A stretch of 64,000 nucleotides of DNA from Cryptomeria japonica (GCF_030272615.1 NC_081405.1:605042177-605106176); one strand, 5' to 3'; positions 36,990 through 49,755 are shown, numbered from the stretch's first letter. Translations and numbers: made by a program. Notes: generated from the letters alone by a model not told the origin.

Positions 36990-37575
36990 TTCGGTTTAGC
37001 GTGTCTAAGGCGTAGATTAGCGCATACGCAGTGCGAAGTAGCGCATCAAGCTCAAATTTAGGGGTCGCGTCCGAAAACATTTGTTAGCGCATAGGATTTT
37101 TAGGTTAGCGTGTGGACGGAAAATAGCGCATGTAAAGGTTATGGTAGCGCGTCTAGTCAACAGGTTAGCGCATAGGTATAACCTAGCGCATAGGAGCCGC
37201 CGGGGTTCGCATAGGAAAAGGGGTTTAGCGCGTAGGACTAACCTAGCGCATAAGACTAAAATAATAGCGCCTAGGAGGGATAGACTAGCCCGTAGATAGG
37301 TTCTAGCACATGGGACACATGGGTTAGCGCGATGGAAGAAAAGAGTAGCGCATAGAAATAATCTAGCGCATAGGGCAGATAGTTTAGCGCTTAGGAAGAA
37401 TAGATTGGCGCGTAGATAGTTTCTAGTGCATAGGACAAATTAGATAGCACAGCGGAAGAAAAGAATAGCGCGTAGGCATAATCTAGCGCATAGGGCAGAT
37501 AGGCTAGCGCGTAGGACAAGCAGTCTAGCACGTGGGATTTTTTAGCGCATTGGAGTTCTGTTTTAGCGCATCCAT
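36990..37575 (+). repeat. TAGCGC word array in the PMD intron
   Basis: I count 19 exact TAGCGC words in about 560 bases, most in the form TAGCGCATAGG or TAGCGCGTAGG, plus single-mismatch forms (TAGCAC, TAGTGC, TGGCGC). Spacing is irregular, mostly 18-40 bases. There is no fixed longer unit, so it is not an ordinary tandem repeat. A near-identical array lies in the extra copy at 53490-54075. Confidence 0.92.
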
Positions 37576-37778
37576 GAAAAATTTGTAGTTTTGGCCGATT
37601 TTGAAAAGTTGTGTTTTCGCGTGCCTGTTGTGTTTTTGATACATTTATCCAAGATGAGTATTTGTATAACTTGTTTTGATGTGCAATTTTTCAAGTTATG
37701 TATAGATATCAAGCTGTTTGTGTCAATCAGAACATGATTATTTGCATTGTCTGTTTTAAGTTCAAATGTGTATGAAAG

Positions 37779-37940
37779 CCTGAGTTGTTTTACAAGCCGA
37801 TATGGGTTGGAAACTTGAGTTGTTTTACAAGCTGATATGGATGGGAAACTTGAGTTGTTTTACAAGTTTATGTGATTGTGGTACTTGAGTTGTTTTACAA
37901 GTTTTGATATGGTTTTTGAGAACTTGAGTTGTTTTACAAG
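37779..37940 (+). repeat. Five copies of TTGAGTTGTTTTACAAG, each a small hairpin
   Basis: The 17-18-base core repeats five times at about 33-40-base spacing. In four copies ACTTG and CAAGT (or CTTG/CAAG) flank a loop and can pair. It lies within the PMD intron, 125 bases before the acceptor, and is repeated at 54280-54441. Confidence 0.88.
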
Positions 37941-40011
37941 TTGATAGGATTTTGAACTTTGATTGTAGATGAGCAAATTTGTTTCATGTTGGTGATGTAA
38001 GTTTTATTTTGATATCTTTGTGTTGATGTAGAAACTGATATTGGATATGTTTTGTTTGTTTGACAGGAGCGATTGGGTATTGTGCAGTCAAGGGAGAGAT
38101 TCCTGAGACCATGGACGCTGATACCACGTCTGTCACAGGGAGACTTGGATATTATTGAGAGATGCGGATTGACCTCTCTTTTGGATATGCCTCGGTTTAC
38201 TGTGAACCGGGGACTGTTGACAGCATTGGCAGAGAGGTGGCATAGTGATACGAACACCTTTCATTTTGCCACTGGAGATATGACAGTGACACCAGAGGAT
38301 TGCTACCGGATTTTGCGGATTCCTGTGTTAGGGGCACTGCTACCCTACGAGCGGCACAGAGGTATTGCGCCGTATATTTCATGATGAGAGTGTCTGTGGT
38401 TATGAGATCCCTTGGTAGGAGTTTTTGGATCTGGATTATGCACCCCTGCCATCGGTATTGGCAGGATTCATCGGAGGATTCCTTTGTCTTGATCGTAGGT
38501 CAAAGGGATTTTCAGTAGGATGGGGGCTGGTCTTGGAGTAGATGGTGACACAGGGTCGGAGATTTGCATGGGGGTCAGCGATGTTGGCCCATCTTTATAG
38601 GAGCCTGCATGAGGTAGTATACCTCAGTTATGGGAGTTTATCAGCAGGTGTTACTCTATTACAGGTATGGTGCTGGGAGCACATCCCAGTAGCGAGGCCA
38701 TTGGCAGATAGAGATAGGCCCGTAGGTGCAGCATACGCCTATGGATACAGAGGCCTAGTTGTCCAGCGTAAGCTGGGCAAACTAGAGCACTGGAGGAGAG
38801 TTTTTGATGACATAGATACGGTCATTTGGAGATCATATACAGGTTGTGAGGTGTGAGCAGAGGATGGGATAGAGATGCCTTTCATTTTCATGACGAGGTA
38901 TCTTATTGGGAGGACTCCATTTGTTATTGAGCGGTTTTTGGTCACCCGAGTTTTGCGACAGTTCGGGAGGCAGCAGGGGATTCCACAGGGAGCGTGCTTG
39001 TATGCACGGCGGTAGCAGGATGTGGCCGATTGGGGGCTGACTATTGATAGTGTCGTGGCCATAGAGGAGTTTACAAGGTTAGTTGGACAGGTCTAGGACT
39101 ATGCCCCAGAGATACAGGATGTCGGGATGACAGAGAAGTTCGCTCGTTTGTTTACTGCGCAGGCAGTGGTGAGGATCTCCGATCCCGAGGAGATAAGGCT
39201 AGCATTTGATTCAGATGGAGAGGAGGGGGGAGATGATGGAGATGACGGAGACGATGGAGATGATGGAGGAGGTAGAGGAGCCAGGGGGAGGCAGGGTGTG
39301 CAGCGGGCGGTACGGCAGGGTAGGATTGAGAGGGGGAGAGGAGGTTTGGCCATTGGAGCCGGGAGAGAGGGGAGAGTGACAGAGGTTTTGGCAGCGGTGG
39401 GGGGTGAGGAGGAGATGGTGAGACCAGCTCAGAGGAGGAGGGTAGATATACTCCCACCTCCAGTACCGAGGACAGGGCGAGTGGGAGGGGTTCCTCCAGC
39501 ACAGGGACCATTGCGAGTTCGAGTGTCAGGTCATGTAGAGGATGCACAGATCCGGACCCTATAGATTACTGTGCAGCAGCTGCAGGCACAGATTTTGACC
39601 TATCAGCGGCAGATTTCACAGTTGACCGTTGAGAGAGATACCGAGATAGAGCGGCGGGGTCGAGCGGAGGAGGCCTTGGCGAGTGTACAGAGAGCAGCGA
39701 CGGGTGGTCCATTGAGAGACACCCTGAGAGAGCTGACATGGAGAGTACAGGAGGTTGAGTATTATAGGCGGCATTATGAGGATGTAGTACCCAGAGAGCG
39801 ACATGTAGCTAGTTTTGCACAGTCGAGATCGAGTCGATCTCGAACTGCTAGGACACGATCTGAGAGCCGAGGAGTGACAGGGCCAGTGAGACAGGACCCT
39901 CCTGTAGATCCGGGGGCAAGTGTATCTGGAGCTAGGCAGGATCCTCCTGGAGATCCAGGGGCAGGTGCATCCGGAGTGAGACCATCTCCATCAGGGGATA
40001 GTCACACTTGA

Positions 40012-40914
40012 GAGACATGGCCTCCATTGTATTTTTGGATTTTTGCATACTTTGTACTGGACATATTTTTGAGACACATTTTGTAGATTTTGATCATTTT
40101 TTGAGAGATATATATATATACGGAGCACCATTTTTGATCGATGTGATGTGTTTATGGATGCATTTTATGTGTGCTACTTCCTTTCATATGATGATGTAAT
40201 GTTTACATATATGATGTAATGTGTGATACAGGATGTATGTTTTTATATGCTATGAGATGTATCTTGAAAATGAGATGTATGATTTAATATGCTGTTACAT
40301 GTAATATGAAATGATGTAATAATGATATGGGATAATAGTGTAAAATGATGTGCGACTAATTGTAAAATGAAATGCAACTAATTGTAAAATGAAATGCAAC
40401 TAATTATTTTTGGAGCATCTCTCATTCTGTATTTGCCATCCGATATAACCATTTATTTGCTTTCTTTGTAAATATCATCATGGAGCTTTTATCGATTTTT
40501 GGATATGTTGAAAATTTATACAAGCATAATGGTATAATTGAACCATAATGACCTGAGTAAAATTTACATGATATTTGATTTTGCAAGATAGCACAAGCAT
40601 CAAGGTATAATTGAACCAGGACGACCTGAGTGCGTATTGCGTAAACATACAAGATTAGATCATTTATATGCGTGAAATGGAATCAGGCCTTCAGTGATAT
40701 GGATCACGTCTCGAGGCAAATATTCACACAATACAAGTGATCGCCTCCCAGACAGAAGACTAAGAAAAATTTTGGAAATTCCTCATGATCTCTGGCTGTG
40801 AAGCTTTTTATGAGATAAAGAGAAGATTCCAATCAAATTAAAAAGTTCAAAATGCAAAATAATCAAGACCTTAATGCGATAATGCAACATTTAGTACTTC
40901 AGAAAATCAAGACC
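40012..40914. other. Convergent intergenic segment of Gypsy-B
   Basis: Lies between the PMD stop and the pol stop. It is ATG-rich to 40400 and includes three near-copies of a 24-base unit (GTAAAATGAAATGCAACTAA, about 40340-40405). A direct repeat of about 40 bases is at 40520 and 40593 (GGTATAATTGAACCA core). No gene is seen. The end signals of both convergent genes should lie here. Confidence 0.55.
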
Positions 40915-43900
40915 TTAAGTATAGTACTTCTTCAGATGAATGTTGTTAGTTGGATCATCAAGCACATCTCCTTCAGAATTTGTTAGCTGATAGGCACCTG
41001 ATCCATAGACTGATATGATGACATAGGGACCCAACCAATTAGGTTCAAATTTCCCTTTCTTTTCTCTATCTTGCTGGTTTCTTGGATTTTCTTTTAGGAC
41101 TAGATCACCAACCTTGAAGTTACGAGGAATGACCTTATGAATGTAGCTCCTGCACATGCATTGCTGATATGCTTTGAGATGAGTATAAGCATGTTGGCAT
41201 CTTTCATTTAATAGTTCCAATTCTTGTAGTCGGTTAACTCGATACTCTTCATCGGGGATCAAACCTTTCAAAGAGACTCTAAGAGATGGAATTTCTACCT
41301 CTAAGGGTAAAATAGCCTCTGATCCATATACCAATGAATATGGTGTTGCCCCTGTAGGTGTGCAAATGCTGGTCTTGTAGGCCCAAAGTGCTGGATTGAG
41401 TTGTACGTGCCAATCTTTTCTGGCATCATTCACTATTTTCTTGAGAATTTTTAGGATTGTTTTGTTAGATGCTTCTGCTTGACCATTTCCCTGGGGATAG
41501 TATGGTGTAGAAAACCGATGTTGGATTTTGAATTTTTCACATAATTCCTGCACATCTTGGTTTTTGAAAGGTCGCCCATTATCTGTGACGATTGAACTTG
41601 GAATACCATATCTGCAGATCAGATAATTGAGGATAAAAGAGGCAATTTATTTCCCGGTCACTGTGGTCATGGGAACTGCTTCGATCCATTTGGTAAAGTA
41701 TTCTATTGTAGTTATAATGAACTTGTGTCCATTTGAAGATGAAGGATGTATTTTGCCAACTAGGTCCAGTCCCCACTGACAAAAGGGCCATGATGTTGTA
41801 AAGGGCTGCAGTTCCTGTGCTGGTGCATGTATCAGATTGCCATGGATCTGACATTTAGGACATTTCTTGGCAAAGTGATATGAATCTTTCTCCATTGTAG
41901 GCCAGTAGTATCCCATTCGTATAAGCTTTTTAGCAAGAGTAGTGCCACTTGAATGTGTGCCACAAATACCTTCGTGAAGCTCGTGTAAAGCGGAATCGGA
42001 TTCATTACAATCAAGGCAATGAAGAAGAGTACCATCTAGACCTCGACGATATAAGGTATCAGCTGTAAGGGTGTAACGGGCAGCTTGTCGGATAAAGTTA
42101 CATTTTTGGTTACGGGATTGGTCAATGGGTAAGATATTATGCTTGAGGTAGTCGTATATCGGTCCATATAGCGGAGAATCGGAACTAGTCAAGGCATAGA
42201 TAACATGGGATTCGGAGTGGTCATAGGTGGGGGAGAACAGTTGCTCTACCAGGAACTCATAATGACTCTGTTGCTCAGGAATTTGTAGTAGCGAAGCGAT
42301 TGTAGCCATTGCATCGGCTGCTTTGTTGTTCAACCTTGGTATTTGCTCAAAGGTGATGTGCACAAAATACTGTTTGAAGTCATCCACCATGCGTTTGTAA
42401 GGTAGTAGCTTGTCGTCCTTTGTCTGATAGTTGTTATTAATTTGATTAATAACCAGTTGTGAGTCTCCATAGACTTTTAACTCTGTGATTTTCCATTCGA
42501 CGGCCATTTTGATGCCGATGACCAGTGCTTCATATTCAGCCACATTATTTGTGCATGGAAACATAAGTCTGTATGATTTTGGCATAGTGTGTCCTTCAGG
42601 AGTGATGAACAGAATGTCGGCACCTGAACCATGTTGAGTATAGGATCTGTCAAAGTAGAGGGTCCATTGTTTAGTAGTAAGAACAAGTACATCCCTATCC
42701 GGAAATTCAACCTCCATGGTTTGTTTGCCTGGTAGCAGTGCTTCGGCCAATTGATCTGCAATTGCTTGTCCTTTGATGGCTCGTCTTTCTGTGTATTGGA
42801 TGTCGAATTCACTGAGAATCATGACCCATTTAGCCAATCGGCCTGTAAGAGCGACTTTGCTGAGTAGATATTTGAGAGGATCAATTTTTGCAACTAGCTT
42901 TATGGTGTGTGCGAGCATGTAATGTCGGAATTTCTGAGATGCAAAGACTACTATTAGGCAAGCCTTTTCAATAAATGTATAGTTGAGCTCATAGCCATTC
43001 AATGTTCTACTGATGTAGTATATGGCATGTTCCTTTCCTTGTTGATCTTCTTGTGCCAATAGTGCCCCCAGTGAAATATCTGTTGTTGAGATATATAAAA
43101 TAAGTGGCTTTCCAGCAACTGGTGGTACTAGAACTGGTGGATTCATCAGGTACTGTTTAATTTGGTAAAAAGATTCTTCACACTTAGCCTCCCATTTGAA
43201 GGGTACATTTTTGTGTAGCAAATGGTTAAATGGTAGACTTTTATCTGCTAGCTGAGCGATGAATCACCGGATTGATTGAAGTCGTCCCTGTAGAGATCTG
43301 AGTTGACTGATATTTCATGGTGGTGGCATTTCCATGATGGCTTGTACCTTTGCTGGATCAACTTCAATACCTTTAGCTGATACTATGTAGCCTAGTAACT
43401 TGCCTGATGTAACCCCAAAGACACACTTCTTAGGGTTGAGTCAGACCTTGAATTTCTGCAACCGATCAAAGATATTTGTTAGGATGCCAAGATGTTCAGC
43501 TCTGGTGAAAGATTTTGCTAGTAAATCATCCACATAGTCTTCCATAAATGTGTGCATCATATCATGGAATATTGTTGTCATTGCTCTTTGATAAGTGGCT
43601 CCGGCATTCTTTAAGCCAAAAGGCATAACATTCCAACAGTATGTTCCCCAAGGACAGGTGAATGCTGTTTTGTCTTGATCTTCAGGAGCTATTTTGATTT
43701 GATTATAGCCTGAGAAACCGTCCATTAATGAGAGCATTGCATGGCCTGCTGTGAGATCTACAATTATATCAATACTTGGCAGAGGAAAGTCATCCTTTGG
43801 GCAAGCTTTATTGACATCTTTGAAGTCAATACATATTCTTATACTACCATCTGGTTTTGAGACTGGAACAATGTTGGAAATCCATTCTGCATAGTCAATA

Positions 43901-46900
43901 GGTCGGATGAATCCGACATCTAATAATTTCTTTAATTCCATTTTGACCATGAGTGCTATCTGTGGATTCATCTTTCGTAGTTTCTGCTTGACTGGCTTGA
44001 CTCCTGTAGAGATGGACAAGTGATGCATGATTAGGTGTGGATCTACTCCGGGCATATCAGCATATGACCAGGCAAAGTTAATTTGTTGTCCTTTAAAGAA
44101 GATGATGAATGCCGATCTTTCCTCTTCTATCAAAGATTATGCAAGGTGAATGTTTCTAGCTGCTTCGGTGGTACCAATGTTGATTGATTGAGTGGGCTCA
44201 ATCAATATGGGTGATCGTTCATGAAAATATTCAAGAAGAATGTCAAGTCTCCCATCGTTAGGTGCCTTAAAAAGGTTTTCACCTTCCAATGCGTCCTTTA
44301 TTTTTACTTTTTTATGATCTAGAGCTGCCATTGACTGGTTTTCAGCATTAGATTCATCATTTGATGCATTTTTGCGGCTGAGAGACTTGGCACTCCCTGA
44401 TTGACAGATATCATTATGTCGTTCACTGGTAGAGCCTGTTTCTGGATTTATGGTACATAGGTAATGGACAATAGATGCATCATCTGGGAAAATAGGTATA
44501 TCACTTATTTCAGGTTCGTCCTAGTCGATTAGGTCAGGAAAGACAAGTGGTAAGGAATCATGGGGTGGGTCAAGTTCAGCTACTGTAAGTGTTAGGATAG
44601 AGTTATCATCGTGATGGGTCTTGTTTTTAAAGAAGTCTAAGGTTTCATCGAGGTCTTCGATGGCATCATCTTCTACATAGACTTGTTTGTAATATTTCTG
44701 TTCACTTTCCGGAGCGTCATAGATATGTTGTGGTCCAAATTCAAGAGGTCTATCTTCTACGTTATGTTCTTCTTGAGAAATGGATATGAAATCAGCATCA
44801 TCTAGGATATTTGTAGTAGTATCAGAGCAAGCACCCCATTCATATTCATTTGAATCTATCTCATAGGCATCATCCCAAATTCTATCTATGCTGTAAACAG
44901 GTATGTTGTATGGCAAAAACAAATCTTTGATGATGGATACTATTTTGATATTCTGTGTTGATTCTGTATCCGACCCGTCTTCTACAGTCTGGATTTGTTC
45001 ATAGATTGTGCTTCCTCGAGGAGGAATGATGGTTTCTTGTGATGATATGATTTGTTCTTGAGCCATTGGTGTGTGAATATGAGCCACTGCTGCAGAGATG
45101 GCCTTCTTATGATTCAAAAGCTTTCCCTGATGTATCTTCTGATCTTGACGTTCTCTTGCCTTGCGAATTGTTTCTGCTGATTCAAAGAGAGCTTCCTGCG
45201 AGGATTCTTCCTTGTATTTCTTCTTTTCCTTCCATTGAGGTTTTGCATTTGTGTGTGGTGGCCTTTTCAATAGGAAAGTGAATTTAGAACCTAATCCTGC
45301 TTTATTTCTACCAGGTTGTGAAGGAAGATCTATAGGTTCTGTAACTCCTTCTTGGCGTTTCCCAATAGGTCCTTTGCCACCATATCCCATTTGTTTCATG
45401 ATCAAGTAGCCTTTTCCATATAGGTGTGTCGGTAAAACAATGTCTAGAGCGGCTGCTCTATTAGCTTCTTCTTCATCTTTGTATAGCCAGTTAAGAACAT
45501 CCTTATCTTCTGATTCATGTGCTAGAGTCCCCAATTGGATGAAGGTACCATCAAATTTAGTTATGGGCTGAGTTGCCAGATGTGTTGATATAGTAGGTAA
45601 ACCATGTGATCTAGGTGATGTTGGCAATCTGGTCAAACATAAAGGCTCCATAGAGTATCCGCCCATGCCTTGGTCTTTGATTTGCATTTTCTGTTCGAAG
45701 TCTCCCCATAAGGAGTTGGATTTTGCTGTTGGTGGATCAGATGTTGAAGACCGCTGCTTTTCTCTGTTATAAGGAACCAAACTGTCTTGGGCTGCCCCCA
45801 TTGCATTGCAATGTTGAAATGGATTGTGATCAGCTGATATGGAGATTTCCTGTCCATCATAAGGAAACTTGACACACTGGTGATATGTAGAAGGTACTGC
45901 TTGCATTTCATGTATCCAGGGTCGGCCTAATAAGATATTGTAGGTGAGATCAATATCTAAGACTTGACAAATAGTATCCTTTTGTACTGGGCCCACTTGA
46001 ATAGGTAATATGACTGTGCCTTTAGAGGACCGTTCCTCATCATCATATGCTTTTATGGTAATCTTTTTACAAGGATCAATAGATTCTTCTGAGAAGCCTA
46101 GTGCACGGATAAGCTTTAAAGTACATATATTAAGTCCGGCTCCTCCATCTATTAAGACTCTTTTGACACGGTGTTTGTAAACAATGACTTCAATATGTAG
46201 AGGAGTATTATGCGGATGACTTAATGAAGTATTATCATGCTCTGAGAAGGTGAGGTTATGAGATTCTGTCATGTGGGCAACCATAGCTTGGAATCTATCT
46301 GTATCCTGATTTTGAGGTACATTTGTTTCTAATAGCGCTTGCTCCAAGATGTCTTTGTGTCTTGGAGATAGTTTCAACAATTCCAGGATAGATATCTGAG
46401 CCGGAGTCTTGCGTAGTTGATTAACTAAGTCGTATTGGATCTTTGGTGTGGTAATTAGAAGTGCAGTGTGTCCCTTCAAGACATATTTCTGAGTCCAGGT
46501 TGTTACATTGACAGATTCATGATCACGTTTATCTCGAATGGTTATAACATTGACTTGATGGTCTTCGGCTGATATGTGATTGATTGTGTTGTTGTAGATG
46601 TGATTAATATGAGCTCCGCGTGTATCATTTGAAGTTGATGCTCCATCTTTGTTATAATTTGGAAGAGGATCTTTGAAGGCTTTGTGATTATTATTTGTTT
46701 TGAGACCATCTACCGTTAAGTCACCTCGATCAATCATGTCTTGGATTATGTGTTTCAATCTCATGCACTCGTTTGTTCTATGACCTTTGTTGCGATGAAA
46801 ATCACAATAGTGTGAATCATTCCACCAAGGTGGTTTGATTGGGGGTTCATAATTGTTGATTGGAGGTAAAGAAAGAACCTTGTTTGCCAACAGTTCTCTG

Positions 46901-48384
46901 AATGCGGACTCTAATGATTGGCCCAATGGTGTGAAGATACATTTATGGAAATTGTTGGTGTTATTGCGTGAATTGTTGTTAGGCCCTGGATTCAGGTTTT
47001 TGTTTGGATTATCATTGGCGTTGTTGGTATTGAGTTGTCCTTGAGCATTGTTTGGTGCATATGTGTTGGCACTGGGAGTAGCATTTTTAGGATTTTTCAT
47101 ATTTTGAGTATTTCCTGATAAGGCAAGCACTGGCTGTTTAGATTTGGGATCATATGATTCATTGTTGCCTTCATTTTTGTTTCAAGTCCAAAATCGAGTT
47201 TTGTCCAAATTAGTGTTGTTTTGGTTATTGTAGTTTGATGAGTTCGTCCCTTTTTTGTAGAACTTGAGTGTTCCCTTTTTGACACAAGCTTCCTCTACTT
47301 GGATGCCATTTTCGATCAATTTGTCAAAAGATGGTATGCATTGAAGTTTGAGTCTGTAACTCATCTCACCATTCAAGTTATCAATGAAGATTTCCATTTT
47401 CTCTTTTTCAGGAATATCTCGAGGATATCTTGATACCATGCGTCGCCAACGTTGAAGGAATAACATGAATGTTTCATTGTTCTTTTGTTTGGTGTTGCAA
47501 ATATCTAGCATGGTTATGGCATGTTGGATGTTGTAATAATAATGGGTGATGAATTTGTTAACCAATTTGTCAAATGATCTAACAGGTGGTGTAATCTTAG
47601 ATAACCATTCCATCATTTGTCCTCCCAGGCTTCTCGGGAATAACCTCATCAGATAAGTGTCATTATGAGCAAATTCAAGACTCATAGTACAAAATTCTCG
47701 AACATGATCTCGAGGATCACCTTTCCCATCATATTTATCAAATTTGGGAATGTCTGAGTTTGGAGGAAAAGGTATCATGTTTAAGCTTCTGTCAAATGGA
47801 TAAGGACATATTTCGTTTATAGAATACCGCACTGTTGTCCCTTGTTGCATATCATGTATTTGTCTTTGTAACATTTGCATTTGTTGAGTAAGAGCAATCA
47901 AGGGTGCATTGTCTTGCCGAGGAAAAAGTTCTTGCCTAGTATTGGCTCTCAGCTGAAAGGGAGTGGTAAATGGTATATGTTGCTCAGGTGTTTCTAGTTC
48001 AGGTATATGCATTTCTGGTATACGTTGTTCTGGAATGTGTTGTTCAAAGTTATGTTGTTCAGGTATGTGAGTTTCTTCTTCTTGGTTTTGTTCTTGAGAT
48101 GCATATTGCCGGGATTCGGTTTGAAAAAGATTTGGGTCGAAATCTTCCGGAAGTTTAACGCCCTTGCTTGTGAGCATCAACAAATATTTTTCCTTGTCAT
48201 TTTCTATGAGCTTTTCGACAAGTTTTTGGAAGGCGGGATTTACTTGACATTCTCTAAGAAGGGTGTCGGTAATTTCAGGTTCTTCTACGGGTGGAACTTC
48301 AAAAGGATTTGATAATCTTTGATTCATACTTGATTCTACGTGTGTCTCGCTTTGTTTGTCTCGTTGAGAGCGAGTAACACGCAT
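40915..48384 (-). pseudogene. Gypsy-B gag-pol polyprotein, one frame with seven nonsense codons
   Basis: ATG at 48384 and 2490 codons with no frameshift. Domains: gag (about 47760-47280, FDKYDGKGDPRDHVREF); H-rich zinc motif CDFHRNKGHRTNEC (about 46765-46810); protease RVLIDGGAGLNIC (about 46125-46165); G-patch-like IMKQMGYGGKGPIGKRQEG (about 45345-45405); RT with YVDD (43525-43536); RNase H (about 43100-42720); second, archaeal-type RNase H (about 42680-42290); integrase zinc region (about 42030-41840) and core with VTDNG and GNGQAEASNK (to about 41450). Stops are at 47182 (TGA), 44521 (TAG), 44137 (TAA), 43441, 43315, 43264 (all TGA) and 41647 (TAA). All fit C-to-T change in CGA, CAA or CAG (44521 could also be TGG). 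The protein is otherwise complete. Confidence 0.94.
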
Positions 48385-48773
48385 TTTAAGTAGAAGCTTT
48401 TAGTGATGAAAGGAACAAAAGCCTCTTCGATGTGTTGTTCGGGCATTGGGGGTTCTGGTCGAGATGTGTTATATGTGATGCACTCGTCGGGTAAGAATGC
48501 GGGATTGATTTTCCCACCTTGGTTTATCTTTTGATTAAAAGCAGACTTTTGACAGTATGCTCTTGTTTTCAGGGGTTCTCTATCAAATTCGCTAGATTTG
48601 TTTTGGATATAACGTTTGACGTGATGAAGAAATACCCGATGAGATTTGAAGAGTTGACGATTGATGTATAAAAACTTGTTTCGCTTGATGAATTTGGAAA
48701 AGCTAGGTTGTTGTTTCTTCAACGTGATGTTATGATAGAGGTTCTTTCTTCTCAGAATAAGGGGATTAGTCAT
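48336..48773 (-). CDS. Small ORF upstream of Gypsy-B gag, 145 codons, unknown
   Basis: ATG at 48773; overlaps the gag start (48384) by 49 bases in another frame. The protein is basic and Lys/Phe-rich at the N-terminus (KKQQPSFSKFIKRNKF), with a Pro-rich patch (RPEPPMPEQHIEE). No domain was recognised. It could be a leader protein, an earlier gag start joined by frameshifting, or chance. It is the only open frame of this size in the 2.7-kb leader on the element strand. Confidence 0.4.
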   Translation of the reverse strand: MTNPLILRRKNLYHNITLKKQQPSFSKFIKRNKFLYINRQLFKSHRVFLHHVKRYIQNKSSEFDREPLKTRAYCQKSAFNQKINQGGKINPAFLPDECITYNTSRPEPPMPEQHIEEAFVPFITKSFYLKCVLLALNETNKARHT

Positions 48774-49264
48774 GCATGAGTGATCAATGATTTCCTTTGA
48801 TTTGTTTGGATTTAGTTGATTCTTGTTTTGAAAATTTCAAATTTTACTTTATCAGAATGAAGGTTTAGATATCCCTTCACGATAAAGTGTGTCAAATGAT
48901 ATGGATAAGAAGTTTCCCGATCTGGAAACTGGATTTTGACAATTTGAAAATTTTTAGACAAGTGTTTGTGAGATAAAATCCATAAGATGTTAAAGGATTT
49001 GATTGATACTAATGATGAAGATGTTCCGGATTATGATAGGAAAGACGTCCTCTATTGCTCGATTCATTTTCGGATTCTGACAACTTTGTTTGACACAAAT
49101 TTGACTTGAGAAATAGTTTTAATGATTTGTTTTTGTCACTCTGGTTTGATAAAAGATGTGTTTTGATGAAAAACTGTTTTCAAAATATTTTTGAAATTTT
49201 CAAAATTTTCGGTTTTTCAACTCTTTGTTTTTCTACCTTTTCTCACGTGCTAAAGTAGAGGTTT

Positions 49265-49755
49265 GATGCGCTACCTAATTTTCCTGATGCGCTAAAATGT
49301 ATCTCACACGCGCTAGTCTGCCCCTGGTTACGCGCTAAAGTATTGATTCTGGAAAATTTTTGTTTTTGACTGTGAAAGATGTACGCGCTAGACTAGGCTT
49401 CAGAAGCGCTGACTGCTTCGGCTAATGCGCTAAAGTAGGATTTCCACGCGCTAAGCTGTTTGTTTCACGCGCTAAGATAGGTTGTTTGAAATTTGCTTGT
49501 GATGTTTGCTTGGAAACAATGCGCTACACTGTGCCTCCTACGCGCTATTTGTTTTGGTTAATGCGCTAACTTTGGTTACCTACGTGCTAATGTTTCCCTG
49601 ATACGCGCTAGAATCTGTTTTGCACGCGCTAAAAGATTGTTCTCTGTTTTTCTTTGCAGTTGAAACGCTACTATTTTTGTTTTACGCGTTATTTTATACG
49701 TTAGATGCGCTAGAAGAACTGTTACACGCGCTAAGATGTTGCTCTCACGCGCTAG
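49265..49755 (-). repeat. GCGCTA word array, leader part 1
   Basis: I count 16 exact GCGCTA words on the plus strand, usually ACGCGCTA or ATGCGCTAA, at irregular spacing. This is the reverse complement of the TAGCGC word in the PMD intron. In the element transcript it reads TAGCGCGT or TTAGCGCAT. Confidence 0.92.

Larger units (their letters stand above)
36835..40011 (+). pseudogene. Antisense plant-mobile-domain (PMD) and coiled-coil gene of Gypsy-B, spliced
   Basis: Exon 1 is 36835-36909 (25 codons, MPIPYHRHRFECVRRYRR...GPP). The donor reads ATAAGT here (36910) but GTAAGT in the second copy (53411). The acceptor is TTTGTTTGTTTGACAG at 38066; the 1157-base intron is phase 0. Exon 2 opens ERLGIVQSRERF and holds the PMD core (about 38210-38320: LAERWHSDTNTFHFATGDM-TVTPEDCYRILRIP). 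It continues to about 39120, then an acidic Asp/Gly run (39210-39280), a coiled coil (39571-39700, LQAQILTYQRQISQL) and an Arg/Ser-rich tail, ending with TGA at 40009-40011. One frameshift lies near 38380; in-frame stops are near 38418 and 38540 (both TAG), 38854 (TGA), and TAG near 39015, 39093 and 39562. The gene is convergent with pol. Function unknown. Confidence 0.8.

Noticed and set aside
37081..37299. 72-codon ORF within the TAGCGC array (also 53582-53800)
   Set aside because: Its protein is a translation of the repeated words (LAHR, RLARR) and it lies inside the proposed intron.
36990..37575. TAGCGC array as a CRISPR array
   Set aside because: The repeats are 6-11 bases at irregular spacing in a plant retroelement; there are no constant repeats, spacers or cas genes.
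39152..39547. Minus-strand Pro/Leu/Ser-rich ORF of 131 codons
   Set aside because: Mirror of the acidic Gly/Asp region of the PMD gene.
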